DNA from: Conexivisphaerales archaeon
GTDB taxonomy: Archaea > Thermoproteota > Nitrososphaeria > Conexivisphaerales > DTJL01
Assembly: GCA_038728585.1 (NCBI GenBank)
Contig: JAVYTR010000002.1
Coordinates: 292,354 to 350,368, forward strand
Direction: 5' to 3'
Length of the DNA stretch: 58,015 bases
This document shows positions 41,973 through 50,430 of this stretch, piece after piece. A program made the position numbers and the translations under genes. The notes under the pieces are model-generated. The model was not told where the DNA came from. It made no database searches and saw only the letters and a program-made list of their open reading frames with translations. Within the stretch, counting starts at the first letter, position 1. Every line of letters begins with the position of its first letter.

Positions 41973-42992
41973 TCACCTCAGGTAGTAATCTTTCACCCTG
42001 ATGGTGTCTGAAGGATGAGGCGAAGAGGCCTCATCAATGTATGTGTTTCTCAATGCTACTATGCTGTGAACCGTCTTGGGTTCGATTGTGTGCCTCTCAC
42101 CTTCGTTCAGCTCAACAGGGCTTGAATCAGGAAATTCTACCCTGACTTTGCCCTTTACAACGTAGAGTGTTTCCATCTTCTGCTCATGGTAGTGCATGCT
42201 TGTTCTGTACCCTTCCTTCAGGTACAGCTTCTTCTGAAGATATCTGTCTGTCAGCGCAACGACCAGCTCAAATCCCCATGGCTTATCAGTCCTGTTCTGG
42301 TAGATGTTTCTTACCTCTTCCAGATCCTTCACGCTGTCGAGAGACTTCCATAGCACATCGGGGTCGGACTCTATGTAAACGCCTAACTTCCCGGCTCTGG
42401 CAAGCCTGGGAAAGACGTCGTTCTCTATGCTGCTGGGAGGAGCCAAGTCTGCACCTGCAGATAGCAGCTCTTCTGCATCTTTCGCAAAGTAGACTCCTCC
42501 GTTTATGTAATAAGGAAGGACAGGCTTTTCTCTGAAACTGACTATGGTAGTGCCGCTTATGTCCAATGTGCCATAGGGACTCCTCATCTGAACCCCAAGA
42601 ATTGTAACCGGATGGCTACCGTTGTTGAACATGGAGGCTATATCGACGTCTGTTATTATATCGCCATTCATTATTGCAACAGGCCCGCTTATCTTCATTT
42701 CTTCAATCGCCTTCTTTATAGCACCCCAGGTTCCCAGAGGCTTCTCCTCAACAGAATACCTTATCCCTAACCCCTTCCATTCCCTCCCATACCTTTCCTC
42801 TATCTTGTCATGCAGATAGCCTGTCAGCAGCACCACTTCATGAGCTCCTGCAAACCTCAGGTCGTTCAGCTGCTTATCGAGTATGCAGTAGCCCTCTTTA
42901 AGCTCTATCAGTGGTTTGGGGAGTGTATCTGTCAGTGGCTTCAGCCTCTTTCCGTAGCCTCCAGCAAGGATTAGACCTGTCGGTCTGACCAT
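41973..42992 (-). CDS. sugar nucleotidyltransferase fused to a cupin domain
   Basis: A 339-residue fusion: residues ~1-220 are a sugar-phosphate nucleotidyltransferase (LILAGGYGKRLKPLT at ~7-21, MNGDIITDVD at ~108), and residues ~230-339 are a single cupin (SMHYHEQKMETLYVVKGKV, ~261-279; the metal His set in MHYHE and TVHSIV). This matches the architecture of type II mannose-1-phosphate guanylyltransferase/phosphomannose isomerase but with a shorter N-terminal half. It could make GDP-mannose from mannose-6-phosphate via a partner mutase, which is not in the window. The product likely feeds surface glycosylation. Confidence 0.87.
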   Translation of the reverse strand: MVRPTGLILAGGYGKRLKPLTDTLPKPLIELKEGYCILDKQLNDLRFAGAHEVVLLTGYLHDKIEERYGREWKGLGIRYSVEEKPLGTWGAIKKAIEEMKISGPVAIMNGDIITDVDIASMFNNGSHPVTILGVQMRSPYGTLDISGTTIVSFREKPVLPYYINGGVYFAKDAEELLSAGADLAPPSSIENDVFPRLARAGKLGVYIESDPDVLWKSLDSVKDLEEVRNIYQNRTDKPWGFELVVALTDRYLQKKLYLKEGYRTSMHYHEQKMETLYVVKGKVRVEFPDSSPVELNEGERHTIEPKTVHSIVALRNTYIDEASSPHPSDTIRVKDYYLR

Positions 42993-43081
42993 AAGCAGGC
43001 GAGCTTACGGCTGTTATTTAACGGTTATAGAATTCTGGCTAGTATGATACATGCCACATAAGCTGGTTGTTCCGTAGCTCT

Positions 43082-43720
43082 TCAGTCAGGTACCACGCAT
43101 AGCTTCGCTCTTCCGTCTGTGAAGATTCCAACTTCAAGAACCCCAGGAATAGTCTTCAGCTCTCTTTCAAGCCTTGATACGTTCTTTCTTCTTATCGTTA
43201 CATCTACTATGACGTTCCCGTTTTCTGTAGTGTATATGTAACCTCTCTCGAGAACCCTGAGTACTCCCTTACCTCCAAGGTCCGAGACCCTGCTTATCAC
43301 TGCGTTTATGGCCATAGGGTGAACCTCAAGAGGTATAGGAACTGTCAGCTTCTGAGATAGTTTCTCCCTGGTGACCATCACATAGACCAGGTTTGAAACA
43401 GACCAGAGTATCTTTTCCTTCAGCAGCGCCCCTCCGCCTCCCTTTATGAAGACGTTCGAAGGAAGAACTTGATCGGCTCCATCGACAGTTACTTGCACAT
43501 CTTCAACCCTCTGGTCTGAGCCAAGAGCCAGGCCTAACTCATAGGCTACGGATGCTATCTGGCTGGATGATGGTATGTATGACGCCTCTCTGTTCAGAAT
43601 TCCTGCAGAAGCAGCATAACGAAGAAATGCTGCTACCGTTCTACCACTTCCCAGACCTATCCTCTTTGAAGTAAGAAGACTCTCCCTAAGATCGCCAAGG
43701 TCGAGAAGGTCGAACCTCAA
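43082..43720 (-). CDS. rpiA: ribose-5-phosphate isomerase A
   Basis: A 212-residue enzyme interconverting ribose-5-phosphate and ribulose-5-phosphate. The phosphate loop IGLGSGRTVAAFLRY (~21-35; usual form GLGTGST) is slightly modified, the catalytic VDGADQV (~78-84) and KGGGGALLKEKIL (~93-105) are intact. It is likely needed for nucleotide and aromatic biosynthesis. It is head-to-tail with the coiled-coil gene upstream by six bases, so it may be part of the LSm/L37e operon region. Confidence 0.92.
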   Translation of the reverse strand: MRFDLLDLGDLRESLLTSKRIGLGSGRTVAAFLRYAASAGILNREASYIPSSSQIASVAYELGLALGSDQRVEDVQVTVDGADQVLPSNVFIKGGGGALLKEKILWSVSNLVYVMVTREKLSQKLTVPIPLEVHPMAINAVISRVSDLGGKGVLRVLERGYIYTTENGNVIVDVTIRRKNVSRLERELKTIPGVLEVGIFTDGRAKLCVVPD

Positions 43721-43726
43721 ACCATA

Positions 43727-44422
43727 TCATTCTTCGAGATCCATCTGCTCCAGCTTCGCCATGACCTCGTTAACATCCTGAACAACTTTTCTCAGTTTGT
43801 CATCGATTATTTCAGGCTTCTTTGCTACTTCCTCAGTCTTCTCCTTCTTCTCCTTCGGCTGCGCCTGTGCTATTTCTGGCTGAACTATCTTCTCTATAGG
43901 CGGTATTAGAGGAGTTATCCTCTGCTTCAAATCTTCTAGCCTTGCGTCTATCTGGGATATCTTCTGGTTGACCAGGTTGAGAAGTTCAGCCTTGGCATCC
44001 TCAAGGTCAGCCACATCTACTATGGTCTGAGCCCTGCTTATCTTATCCTCGACCTCCTTCAGCTGAACCTTGTACTTTTGTGATAGAGCCATCCTCTCCT
44101 CCTTGTTTATCAGACCTTTCGCCTCAGCTTCGTATATTCTCGCCAGAGCTGTGCTGAGATATTCCCTCTCCATCTTCATCAGCTTCAGCTCTCTTCTCGC
44201 TTCCTCTATCTCAGTCTTTGAAACCAGCTTCTCCGGAAGCCCATGACCAAGCTCCAGATTTGCTACTTTAGGTGCCTCATGCCTTCTTCTTATCGATGAA
44301 AAGTACAGAGTCAGACCTGCTACAGCAGCGCCAGCTGCAGCACCTATGATTAAACTTGCTAGGTCGAAAGAGATACCTGCTATTGCGTACAAAGCTGGAG
44401 GTAGCATCTCGCATCTATCCAT
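43727..44422 (-). CDS. membrane-anchored coiled-coil protein
   Basis: A 231-residue protein with one N-terminal membrane helix (~12-41, AIAGISFDLASLIIGAAAGA) followed by a long cytoplasmic coiled coil (SKTEIEEARRELKLMKMERE, then ALSQKYKVQLKEVEDKIS) and a charged, Lys/Glu-rich region. No domain is recognised. Located between the L37e gene and rpiA, both minus strand, with tight spacing. It may be a membrane scaffold or a nascent-chain factor; context alone suggests a link to translation or membrane organisation. Confidence 0.75.
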   Translation of the reverse strand: MDRCEMLPPALYAIAGISFDLASLIIGAAAGAAVAGLTLYFSSIRRRHEAPKVANLELGHGLPEKLVSKTEIEEARRELKLMKMEREYLSTALARIYEAEAKGLINKEERMALSQKYKVQLKEVEDKISRAQTIVDVADLEDAKAELLNLVNQKISQIDARLEDLKQRITPLIPPIEKIVQPEIAQAQPKEKKEKTEEVAKKPEIIDDKLRKVVQDVNEVMAKLEQMDLEE

Positions 44423-44457
44423 GCAGCGGAGATAATTAAGTATTAGGTGGAAGACTG

Positions 44458-44622
44458 TTAGGGATGCCTGGCCCAGGCATAGCTTCTAAGCTTGCTTGAT
44501 TTTCCGAAGCCGCATGATGCACACTTCTTCGTATGTATGTTATAGGCTCTTTTTCCACACCTTCTGCATATTATGTGGGTCTTATGCTTGCTTCTCTTCC
44601 CGAATGATGGGGTTCCCTTCAT
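44458..44622 (-). CDS. rpl37e: ribosomal protein L37e
   Basis: A 54-residue protein: [20 protein letters not shown] begins it, the zinc site is formed by CRRCG (~19-23) and CASCG (~34-38), and the end reads [11 protein letters not shown], the universal L37e C-terminus. It is a component of the large ribosomal subunit in archaea and eukaryotes. Its ATG overlaps the LSm stop (ATGA), the usual archaeal LSm-L37e pair. The gene is short enough to be missed by many gene finders, but the sequence is unambiguous. Confidence 0.97.
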   Translation of the reverse strand: MKGTPSFGKRSKHKTHIICRRCGKRAYNIHTKKCASCGFGKSSKLRSYAWARHP

Positions 44623-44879
44623 TGCTTACCAGACTCTCCAGTCTCTGGCGGGGGAGAGATTAAAACAACATTATCCCCTCTGACTATTATCGTGCCGAGA
44701 GGGTTAGCTTTACCATCAGGAAACATCTCCTCTGATGATTCAAGGATCAGGTTCATGTGCTGGTCAAATCCCTGCAGACTCCCCCTTATCACCTTGTTCC
44801 CCTTCAGCTTGATCAGGACAACTTTACCTACACTGTCGTTCAATACCTTAAACGTCATATCCGCAGCCAATTTCGACAC
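44619..44879 (-). CDS. LSm (Sm-like) RNA-binding protein
   Basis: An Sm-fold RNA chaperone subunit that forms a heptameric ring binding U-rich RNA. The Sm1 motif is [20 protein letters not shown] and the Sm2 motif [15 protein letters not shown] start it at the GTG at 44879 (86 residues). A longer frame begins with ATG at 44906, but that ATG lies only 22 bases after the TATA-like box at 44922-44928 and so before the expected transcript start. It is the first gene of the LSm-L37e operon and overlaps L37e by ATGA. Confidence 0.93.
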   Translation of the reverse strand: MSKLAADMTFKVLNDSVGKVVLIKLKGNKVIRGSLQGFDQHMNLILESSEEMFPDGKANPLGTIIVRGDNVVLISPPPETGESGKQ

Positions 44880-44921
44880 TCTCTGATACCCTTGTGCTCT
44901 CCACATCCTAGGAGGGACGTA

Positions 44922-44928
44922 TTTAAAT
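44922..44928. promoter_or_regulatory. palindromic TATA element shared by LSm-L37e and PUA genes
   Basis: TTTAAAT (on both strands ATTTAAAT) lies 31 bases before the plus-strand TTG at 44953 and ~43 bases before the LSm GTG at 44879. Transcripts would start ~26 bases from it on each side: leaderless for the PUA gene and with a short leader for LSm. No other TATA-like string is present in the spacer. Confidence 0.55.
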
Positions 44929-44952
44929 CTGTGTACACATACGGGTTCAATA

Positions 44953-45441
44953 TTGAAGGTAGTCTATCTATCCAAAAGAGAGGCGAAGGAGTTATCGAAG
45001 AGAATGCTGAACGAATGGGGAAAGTTCGGGGTTAGGAGTCTGGAGGTTGAAAAGAGGGTCGAGGTGGATGAAGATAAATCCCTGCTCATAGGGAAGAATG
45101 TTGTACTACAGAAGGGCGATGTTCTTGCGCCTTTTGTCGGGGACGAAACCCTTTGCAGCCTGTTTCCTTCTGTAAAGATAGACATGGGAGCCATCAAGTT
45201 CATCACAAACGGGGCAAACGTGATGAGGCCTGGAATCAAGGAGTTTTCAGTAGACTTTCAGAAGGACGATGTGGTAATTGTCAGAGATGAGAAATTCGGG
45301 AAGCCGATAGCTGTATGCTCGGCTCTTATCAGCAGCGAAGAAGCAAAGGGAGCTGATAAGGGCGCTGTTCTGAAGAACATATCTTACGTTGGAGACAGGT
45401 TCTGGCAGGTGTACAAAGAATATTCAGCTGCTGCGAAGTAA
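44953..45441 (+). CDS. PUA-domain RNA-binding protein
   Basis: A 162-residue protein with an N-terminal DUF1947-type domain ([18 protein letters not shown], ~6-23) and a C-terminal PUA domain ([20 protein letters not shown], ~79-98; then [15 protein letters not shown]). This arrangement is that of archaeal/eukaryotic MCT-1-like proteins, associated with ribosomes and translation initiation. The TTG start is supported by the shared TATA box at 44922. It is divergent from LSm-L37e, a translation-linked neighbourhood, and overlaps the converging HD gene by 18 bases. Confidence 0.87.
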   Translation: MKVVYLSKREAKELSKRMLNEWGKFGVRSLEVEKRVEVDEDKSLLIGKNVVLQKGDVLAPFVGDETLCSLFPSVKIDMGAIKFITNGANVMRPGIKEFSVDFQKDDVVIVRDEKFGKPIAVCSALISSEEAKGADKGAVLKNISYVGDRFWQVYKEYSAAAK

Positions 45442-45975
45442 AAGGTATCTCATTATTTCAATCAGTCTCTGATCCTTCACCTTCTTTTCAGCAGTCTTAA
45501 AGAATTCGTCAAGCTCTTTGTATCCCTTCTTTCTGTAGTTCTCTGCCTGCAGGGCCATCTCCAGCTTGTCTATCTGTGCTACAAGCCTGGCTTCCTTGCT
45601 TTCGTTTTTGATGAATTCATCGAATGTCTTCCTATACATCCTCTTCACTCTGTACGGCAATTTACTTGTTAAAGCCATGAATGCTCTCTTCTCCAGCTTG
45701 TGTTTTTTCTGCTTGGACAGGTCTTCAGGCTGAATATCGCCTACAAGGCTCTCGCTAATATCATGCAGGATCGCAAGCCTCAGCATATGCAGCGTGTCCA
45801 GCTGATAGATATCAGCTACCACCATCGATATCAGTGCAACTGCGTAGGAATGGTCTGCTACCGATTCTGGTCTCTTTACTCCTTTCAAAAGCCAGCCGAG
45901 CCTGGGTACAGTTTTCAACTGCTCAGCTGCTTTAATCAACTCTGAAGCGTTCACAGTATTATGCTGATATTTCAC
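45424..45975 (-). CDS. HD-domain 5'-deoxynucleotidase-like protein
   Basis: A 183-residue HD-superfamily phosphohydrolase of the YfbR/HDDC2 type. The metal ligands are seen in SVADHSYAVALI (first His, with the following His-Asp pair), and AILHDISESLVGDI (~67-80) supplies the HD pair and the downstream acidic residue. It likely removes phosphate from dNMPs or similar nucleotides. The 3' end overlaps the PUA gene by 18 bases. A 5-bp hairpin (GCATC/GATGC) lies right before its start, at 45976-45992. Confidence 0.87.
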   Translation of the reverse strand: MKYQHNTVNASELIKAAEQLKTVPRLGWLLKGVKRPESVADHSYAVALISMVVADIYQLDTLHMLRLAILHDISESLVGDIQPEDLSKQKKHKLEKRAFMALTSKLPYRVKRMYRKTFDEFIKNESKEARLVAQIDKLEMALQAENYRKKGYKELDEFFKTAEKKVKDQRLIEIMRYLLLRSS

Positions 45976-46156
45976 GCATCTTTAGTGATGCAGGCTGCAG
46001 ATTAACGTTTTCGCGCCTATTGTGCTTGAGAAATATAGAAGATAATGCCACATTATACAGTCATAGTCAGAAATTTAATCACAATCTGGCTAAACCTTTT
46101 TTACACACCTCTCTTTAAGAAAAAGCAGGCGTAAAGACCGAGGCTAGTGTTGCTGA

Positions 46157-46450
46157 ATGGGACAGGAGATAGTTGGTGCAAAGGAAAGGCAGACATCTAC
46201 CTATCTTAAGGCATACCCGATGAAATCTATCGATGATGTGGCAAAGGTCAAGGAGGACCTCAGGAATAACTCGATAGTGATTCTTAGAATCACGCCTCTT
46301 GCACAGAGAAGCATAGACGACCTGAAGAAGGCTGTGGAAGAGCTGTATGAATACGCAGAAGGGATGGGTGGAGATATAGCAAGGCTGGGTGAAGAAAGGA
46401 TAGTGATAACCCCGCCCAGCGTGAAGATCTGGCGCTCGATAAGCCAGTAA
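46157..46450 (+). CDS. sepF: SepF-like cell division protein
   Basis: A 97-residue protein matching the archaeal SepF core: TSTYLKAYPMKSIDDVAKVKE opens it, then the beta-alpha fold with SIVILRITPLAQRSIDDLKK (~39-58) and the dimer/polymer strand GEERIVITPPSVKIWRS at the end. SepF links FtsZ to the membrane in archaea. The N-terminus is short, so the membrane-targeting amphipathic helix seen in some SepF proteins is reduced or absent. No ftsZ is in the window. It precedes a Lrp-like regulator gene by 118 bases on the same strand. Confidence 0.85.
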   Translation: MGQEIVGAKERQTSTYLKAYPMKSIDDVAKVKEDLRNNSIVILRITPLAQRSIDDLKKAVEELYEYAEGMGGDIARLGEERIVITPPSVKIWRSISQ

Positions 46451-46568
46451 TGTTAATGTTTAGACTTTAATTCAAATATTAATCAATTCTTTTGCTAATT
46501 TCCTATAATAAAATTTTAAAAATCCTGAATACAATGAAAAAGTTTAATTCCCTAGTTAGAGAGGGTGT

Positions 46569-47684
46569 ATGCAATCTCAGTTGAGTCCTGCATCATCAGC
46601 TAGCAAAAAAGGGCACAGACCTGAGGCAACCATTGTAAGGGCTGTGATAAGCTTTGGGCCTAGAAATCTTTCAAGAATTGCAAAGGCTATACAGGTACCA
46701 GTGGAGACAGTCAGGTACAAGCTTAAGAAGCAGCTGTCTTCTCTGGGTTTCAGGGTTACAGCCGAGCCAGACTATTCCAAGATGGGCCTGAAACTTTACC
46801 ATGCAACTGTACGTTTTGAAAAAGAGAGACTGCATCTAGCAGATGCCATATTCAAGCTTCTGGCAGAAAGAGGTTACCTGATAAGGGCTGTCAGACTATT
46901 TCCCAAGGGAGTGTATGCAGCCGAGTTTGCTTTACCCCTAAGAACGAAGGAGATATGCGTTTCAGTTCTGAAGCATCTGTCAGACCTCAAGGTGATATCG
47001 AAGTTTGACTTCGCAGATATCAGCTTCATGTCTGAGTATTCTACAAACCCTGATTTTCTGGAGATAAAGAGGGTTTCTTGGAAAGTTGATTGGCAACAGG
47101 TGAAGGCTCAGAAGGCTGCTCCTCTGCCTGAGCCAAGCGCCAGGGAGAAGAGGGTCGATAAATACGATATAATACTGCTTGAAGAGTTCCAGAAGGATGC
47201 CACGCAGCACGTATCAGATATAGCAGAAAAGATGCACTTTGCTACACCTGTCCTTGGATACCATTACAGGACCCACCTTCAGAGAGATGGTCTGGTTTCA
47301 GCCTATCTGACAAGATGGCTGCCAAGTACCCCTGCCTCCAAGAGAAGAGGCGAGCATGTCATAACAACCAGACTTGACTTCAGGGACCTGAAGCAGAATG
47401 AGTTTGCTCGGGTTCATGAAGCTGTAGCGAAGATACCCTTCATCATGTCAGAAATGGCAACAAAGAAGGGCTACGCTGCATACATGCTTACTCCGTCAAA
47501 AGAACTTGTAAACATGCTCAAATACCTTGAAGAGGAGCTCCCTGATTATACTCCAGAGGTTAACTTCAGCGACCTGTCAGATATTTCGCATCTTTCACTG
47601 CCGAGCAGCCTCTATGGGGATAGGGGCTGGATGTACAACGAAGTCCAGATGAAACAGGAGCTGGAGAGGATAGTCAAGGGTTAG
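46569..47684 (+). CDS. Lrp/AsnC-like protein with two winged-helix parts
   Basis: A 371-residue predicted DNA-binding protein. Residues ~17-60 form one winged helix (SRIAKAIQVPVETVRYKLKK), a middle ~110-residue region has alpha/beta character reminiscent of a RAM-like sensor, and a second helix-turn-helix lies at ~200-240 (VSDIAEKMHFATPVLGYHYR). The C-terminal ~130 residues repeat the middle fold. Such two-headed archaeal regulators are known from Thaumarchaeota-like genomes but their ligands are not. A ribosome binding GAGGGTG precedes the ATG. Confidence 0.8.
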   Translation: MQSQLSPASSASKKGHRPEATIVRAVISFGPRNLSRIAKAIQVPVETVRYKLKKQLSSLGFRVTAEPDYSKMGLKLYHATVRFEKERLHLADAIFKLLAERGYLIRAVRLFPKGVYAAEFALPLRTKEICVSVLKHLSDLKVISKFDFADISFMSEYSTNPDFLEIKRVSWKVDWQQVKAQKAAPLPEPSAREKRVDKYDIILLEEFQKDATQHVSDIAEKMHFATPVLGYHYRTHLQRDGLVSAYLTRWLPSTPASKRRGEHVITTRLDFRDLKQNEFARVHEAVAKIPFIMSEMATKKGYAAYMLTPSKELVNMLKYLEEELPDYTPEVNFSDLSDISHLSLPSSLYGDRGWMYNEVQMKQELERIVKG

Positions 47685-47719
47685 GACTAAAGGCTGAGCG
47701 TAGCTAAATGGAATACAGC

Positions 47720-49639
47720 TCAGTAGAGCTTTATGCTGTCTAGTACTGCAGGCTGATACGCAGGAAGATGAAAGATTCTCTCGATCGAGCCTGCAAGGTT
47801 CTGAACTTTTGTCTTTTCGCCGTGGTCAACAATCACCCTCTGAAGCTTCGGTCTCAACCTTGAAACGTATTTCAGCAACTGGTTGTAGTCGCTGTGCCCG
47901 CTGAATCCCTCTACCTTTTCAACTGCGCACCTTATGTCTATTATCTTCATCCTTCCCCCTTCATCCATCAGGCTCACCTGCTTTGAACCATCGAGCACTC
48001 TTCTTCCAAGCGTACCCTGAACCTGATAAGATACGAAGAGTATCTTGTTCTTGGGGTCTCCTGCAAGCTCCCTAAAGTACTGGACTGAAGGGCCTCCTTC
48101 AAGCATACCTGATGTTGCGAGAATTATCGCAGGCCCTGAGCTCAGAGCTTCATCCCTATTATTCGGATGTTCGATTATCGAGAAGTACTCAGTCACAAAC
48201 GGGTTCTCTCCATTCTCCATTATCCTGTCCCTGAGCTCTCTGTTCAGAAATTCCGGGTAGTAGAGGTGTATTGCAGTAGCTTCTCTTATCATCCCCTCTA
48301 TGAATATCGTTGTCTCTGAAAGTATCTTCTGCCTCATGTAAGAATCGAGCACAAGCATTATCTCTTGGGCCCTGCCGACTGCTGGAACTGGGATAAGCAC
48401 CTTTCCACCGTTGTTCAGAGTATCGTTTATGCTTTTCACAAATGCCAGATCAGTCTCTTCCCTGGGGGGCATGACATCGCTCTTTGCACCGTACGTGCTC
48501 TCCATTATCAGTGTTTCAACACGGGGGAAGTTGAACGAAGCTGCCTCAAGAAGAAGACTTCTTCCGAACTTGAAGTCTCCTGTGTATACAACATTGTGTG
48601 CTCCCTCTCCCACATGCAGATGAACAGCTGAAGAGCCAAGTATATGGCCTGCGTTATACAGCACGAGCTTTATGTCTGGAGATATATCTGTAACCATTCC
48701 GTACGGTATTGGAATTGCATGGTTTATCATTGTTCTTACGTCTCTCATGTCGTAAGCATACTGTTTGCCCTCCATCGTAGATATCTTCAGGGCATCTGAT
48801 AGCAGCAACGTTATCAGAGCAAGAGTTGGTTCTGTTAGGTAAAGAGGTCCTCTGTAACCATACTTGTAGATTATAGGCAGAAAGCCTGCGTGGTCCATGT
48901 GACCATGACTGAGCACTATTGCATCTATATCCTCGAGGTCTGCCTTTATCCAGTCCAGCCTCGGATAGCAGTTGGGAGGACCTCTTGCACCTGGGTGAAT
49001 ACCTGCATCGAGGAGCACCTTGCTATCGTTCGTCTCTATCAGCATAGATGACCTGCCAACCTCTCTGAAGCCACCGAGCGCCGTTAGCCTTACTTCGTTC
49101 AGCTCAAGCATTCTGTCCCTGAATATCCTCTCTCCAGATTCCCTCAGGAACTGAACCCTTTCATCCGTAGCTGATTTCAGGGTATGCATTATCTGCTGAA
49201 TGGTTGTGCTACCCATCGATGGAGCCTTCTTTATCCTGAGTTTCCATCCCATACTGTCAAAGCCCTTCAGCAGCTCAGGGTTTACCAGCTTAGGTACTCT
49301 GCAGTCTACAGTCACTTCGCCCGTTACTTCATCGAAGAACATGTTCTCTATTCCTGCTTCCTTGGGTATCAGCTTCGCAAGCTGGTCCCTTGCTTCCTCT
49401 TCGACCTTTCTTACTGATTCGTCAACCCTTACAACAACTCTCTTCTTCAGGCTGTTCACTATCTCAGGAATGACGAAGCTGTTCTGCTCGAAGTATGCGG
49501 GGTTCCTGGAGTAGAGTGCTATTCTGGGCCCTTCATACTCAACCCTAACCACCCCAGCCTCCGCCGGGATATTTTTCAATAGGACTTCCATTATCCCAGG
49601 GGTTCTGCCCCCGCCGTGGTTCTCCCTTCTATTCGACAA
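47720..49639 (-). CDS. aCPSF1-type KH/beta-CASP ribonuclease
   Basis: A 639-residue metallo-beta-lactamase/beta-CASP nuclease, the archaeal CPSF73 homologue that cleaves 3' ends and terminates transcription. Two KH-type domains occupy ~1-170. The metal motif SHGHMDHAGFLP (~242-253) starts the beta-lactamase part, YTGDFKFG supplies the next Asp, and ESTYG (~375-379) opens the beta-CASP domain, with further motifs in IATSGMLEGG, SGHSDY and VDHGEKTK. The length matches the family. It lies 11 bases downstream of the proteasome beta gene on the same strand. Confidence 0.97.
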   Translation of the reverse strand: MSNRRENHGGGRTPGIMEVLLKNIPAEAGVVRVEYEGPRIALYSRNPAYFEQNSFVIPEIVNSLKKRVVVRVDESVRKVEEEARDQLAKLIPKEAGIENMFFDEVTGEVTVDCRVPKLVNPELLKGFDSMGWKLRIKKAPSMGSTTIQQIMHTLKSATDERVQFLRESGERIFRDRMLELNEVRLTALGGFREVGRSSMLIETNDSKVLLDAGIHPGARGPPNCYPRLDWIKADLEDIDAIVLSHGHMDHAGFLPIIYKYGYRGPLYLTEPTLALITLLLSDALKISTMEGKQYAYDMRDVRTMINHAIPIPYGMVTDISPDIKLVLYNAGHILGSSAVHLHVGEGAHNVVYTGDFKFGRSLLLEAASFNFPRVETLIMESTYGAKSDVMPPREETDLAFVKSINDTLNNGGKVLIPVPAVGRAQEIMLVLDSYMRQKILSETTIFIEGMIREATAIHLYYPEFLNRELRDRIMENGENPFVTEYFSIIEHPNNRDEALSSGPAIILATSGMLEGGPSVQYFRELAGDPKNKILFVSYQVQGTLGRRVLDGSKQVSLMDEGGRMKIIDIRCAVEKVEGFSGHSDYNQLLKYVSRLRPKLQRVIVDHGEKTKVQNLAGSIERIFHLPAYQPAVLDSIKLY

Positions 49640-49650
49640 TCCTGATTTAC

Positions 49651-50289
49651 CTAAATGGCCTTCAGAACAGCTTCCTTCTGCTCCAAAGGCAATTCGCGAA
49701 AGCCGTTCGCATCTATGACAGCAACGTCTATGCTGTCACCTGATGCTGAATCTCTCTTCATCGCATAGGTAACGCCCTTTACTGCCAGCTTTACAGCATC
49801 ATCAACGCTCATTCCATCCCTGTAGCCGGATTCCAGTATGCCATAAACAATCGGTGAACCACTGCCCGTAGATGCATACCTTTCTCCAGTCATAGTGCCG
49901 AAGAGGTCAACGTTGTACAGGCCTGGGCCGCCCTGGTCATAGCCTCCAAGCAATGACTGAACTATGTAGGGATAATACCTCAGGCTGAAGAAGACGTTTG
50001 CAGCAACCCTTGCAGCGGAAACTATCGGCATTGGCCTCTGATGCTCCACCTTGTAGATCTTGGCATAATACCTGATTGTATCTATCATGTTCTGAGCATC
50101 AGCTACAACACCAGCTATAGTCATACCCATGTGGTCATCGATCATGTACAGCTTCTTTCCCTTCCTGTGAGCTATGTAATTGCCCATCGTAACCCTGGTA
50201 TCTGTAGCAAGGACCACAGCATCCTTGCAGACTATGCCCAGTGTAGTCGTTCCCGTCTGCTTCAATCCGGCTACCCTATTTGCTGACAT
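49651..50289 (-). CDS. psmB: proteasome beta subunit
   Basis: A 20S proteasome catalytic subunit of 212 residues. The short propeptide MSANRVAGLKQTG ends at a Gly-Thr cleavage site, and the catalytic Thr is the first residue of TTTLGIVCKDAVVLATDTRV. Lys and Asp of the active site follow in the expected places (HRKGKKLYMI, ATDTR). I start it at the ATG at 50289: a longer frame extends to 50421 but its 44 extra residues span the promoter, with TTTATATTG at 50314-50322 on the minus strand. Followed closely by aCPSF1. Confidence 0.95.
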   Translation of the reverse strand: MSANRVAGLKQTGTTTLGIVCKDAVVLATDTRVTMGNYIAHRKGKKLYMIDDHMGMTIAGVVADAQNMIDTIRYYAKIYKVEHQRPMPIVSAARVAANVFFSLRYYPYIVQSLLGGYDQGGPGLYNVDLFGTMTGERYASTGSGSPIVYGILESGYRDGMSVDDAVKLAVKGVTYAMKRDSASGDSIDVAVIDANGFRELPLEQKEAVLKAI

Positions 50290-50313
50290 GCCATTCGCTC
50301 CACTTAGACTTGA

Positions 50314-50322
50314 CAATATAAA
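50314..50322 (-). promoter_or_regulatory. TATA-like box of the proteasome beta/aCPSF1 operon
   Basis: TTTATATTG on the minus strand, 33 bases before the ATG at 50289, defines the start of the proteasome beta transcript with a leader of under ten bases. Confidence 0.5.
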
Positions 50323-50430
50323 CGCTGACTGTGCATGGGGGGCTGGTAGATAAATATTTACGTCTTTTCGACAGACATACCAGCTTGCAAGTAGAAAGGT
50401 TATTATACGGAGAGATGCCATAATTGTTTA

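Noticed and set aside
50290-50421. N-terminal extension of the proteasome beta subunit
   Set aside because: It is read through the promoter of the gene and is far longer than archaeal propeptides, which are usually short.
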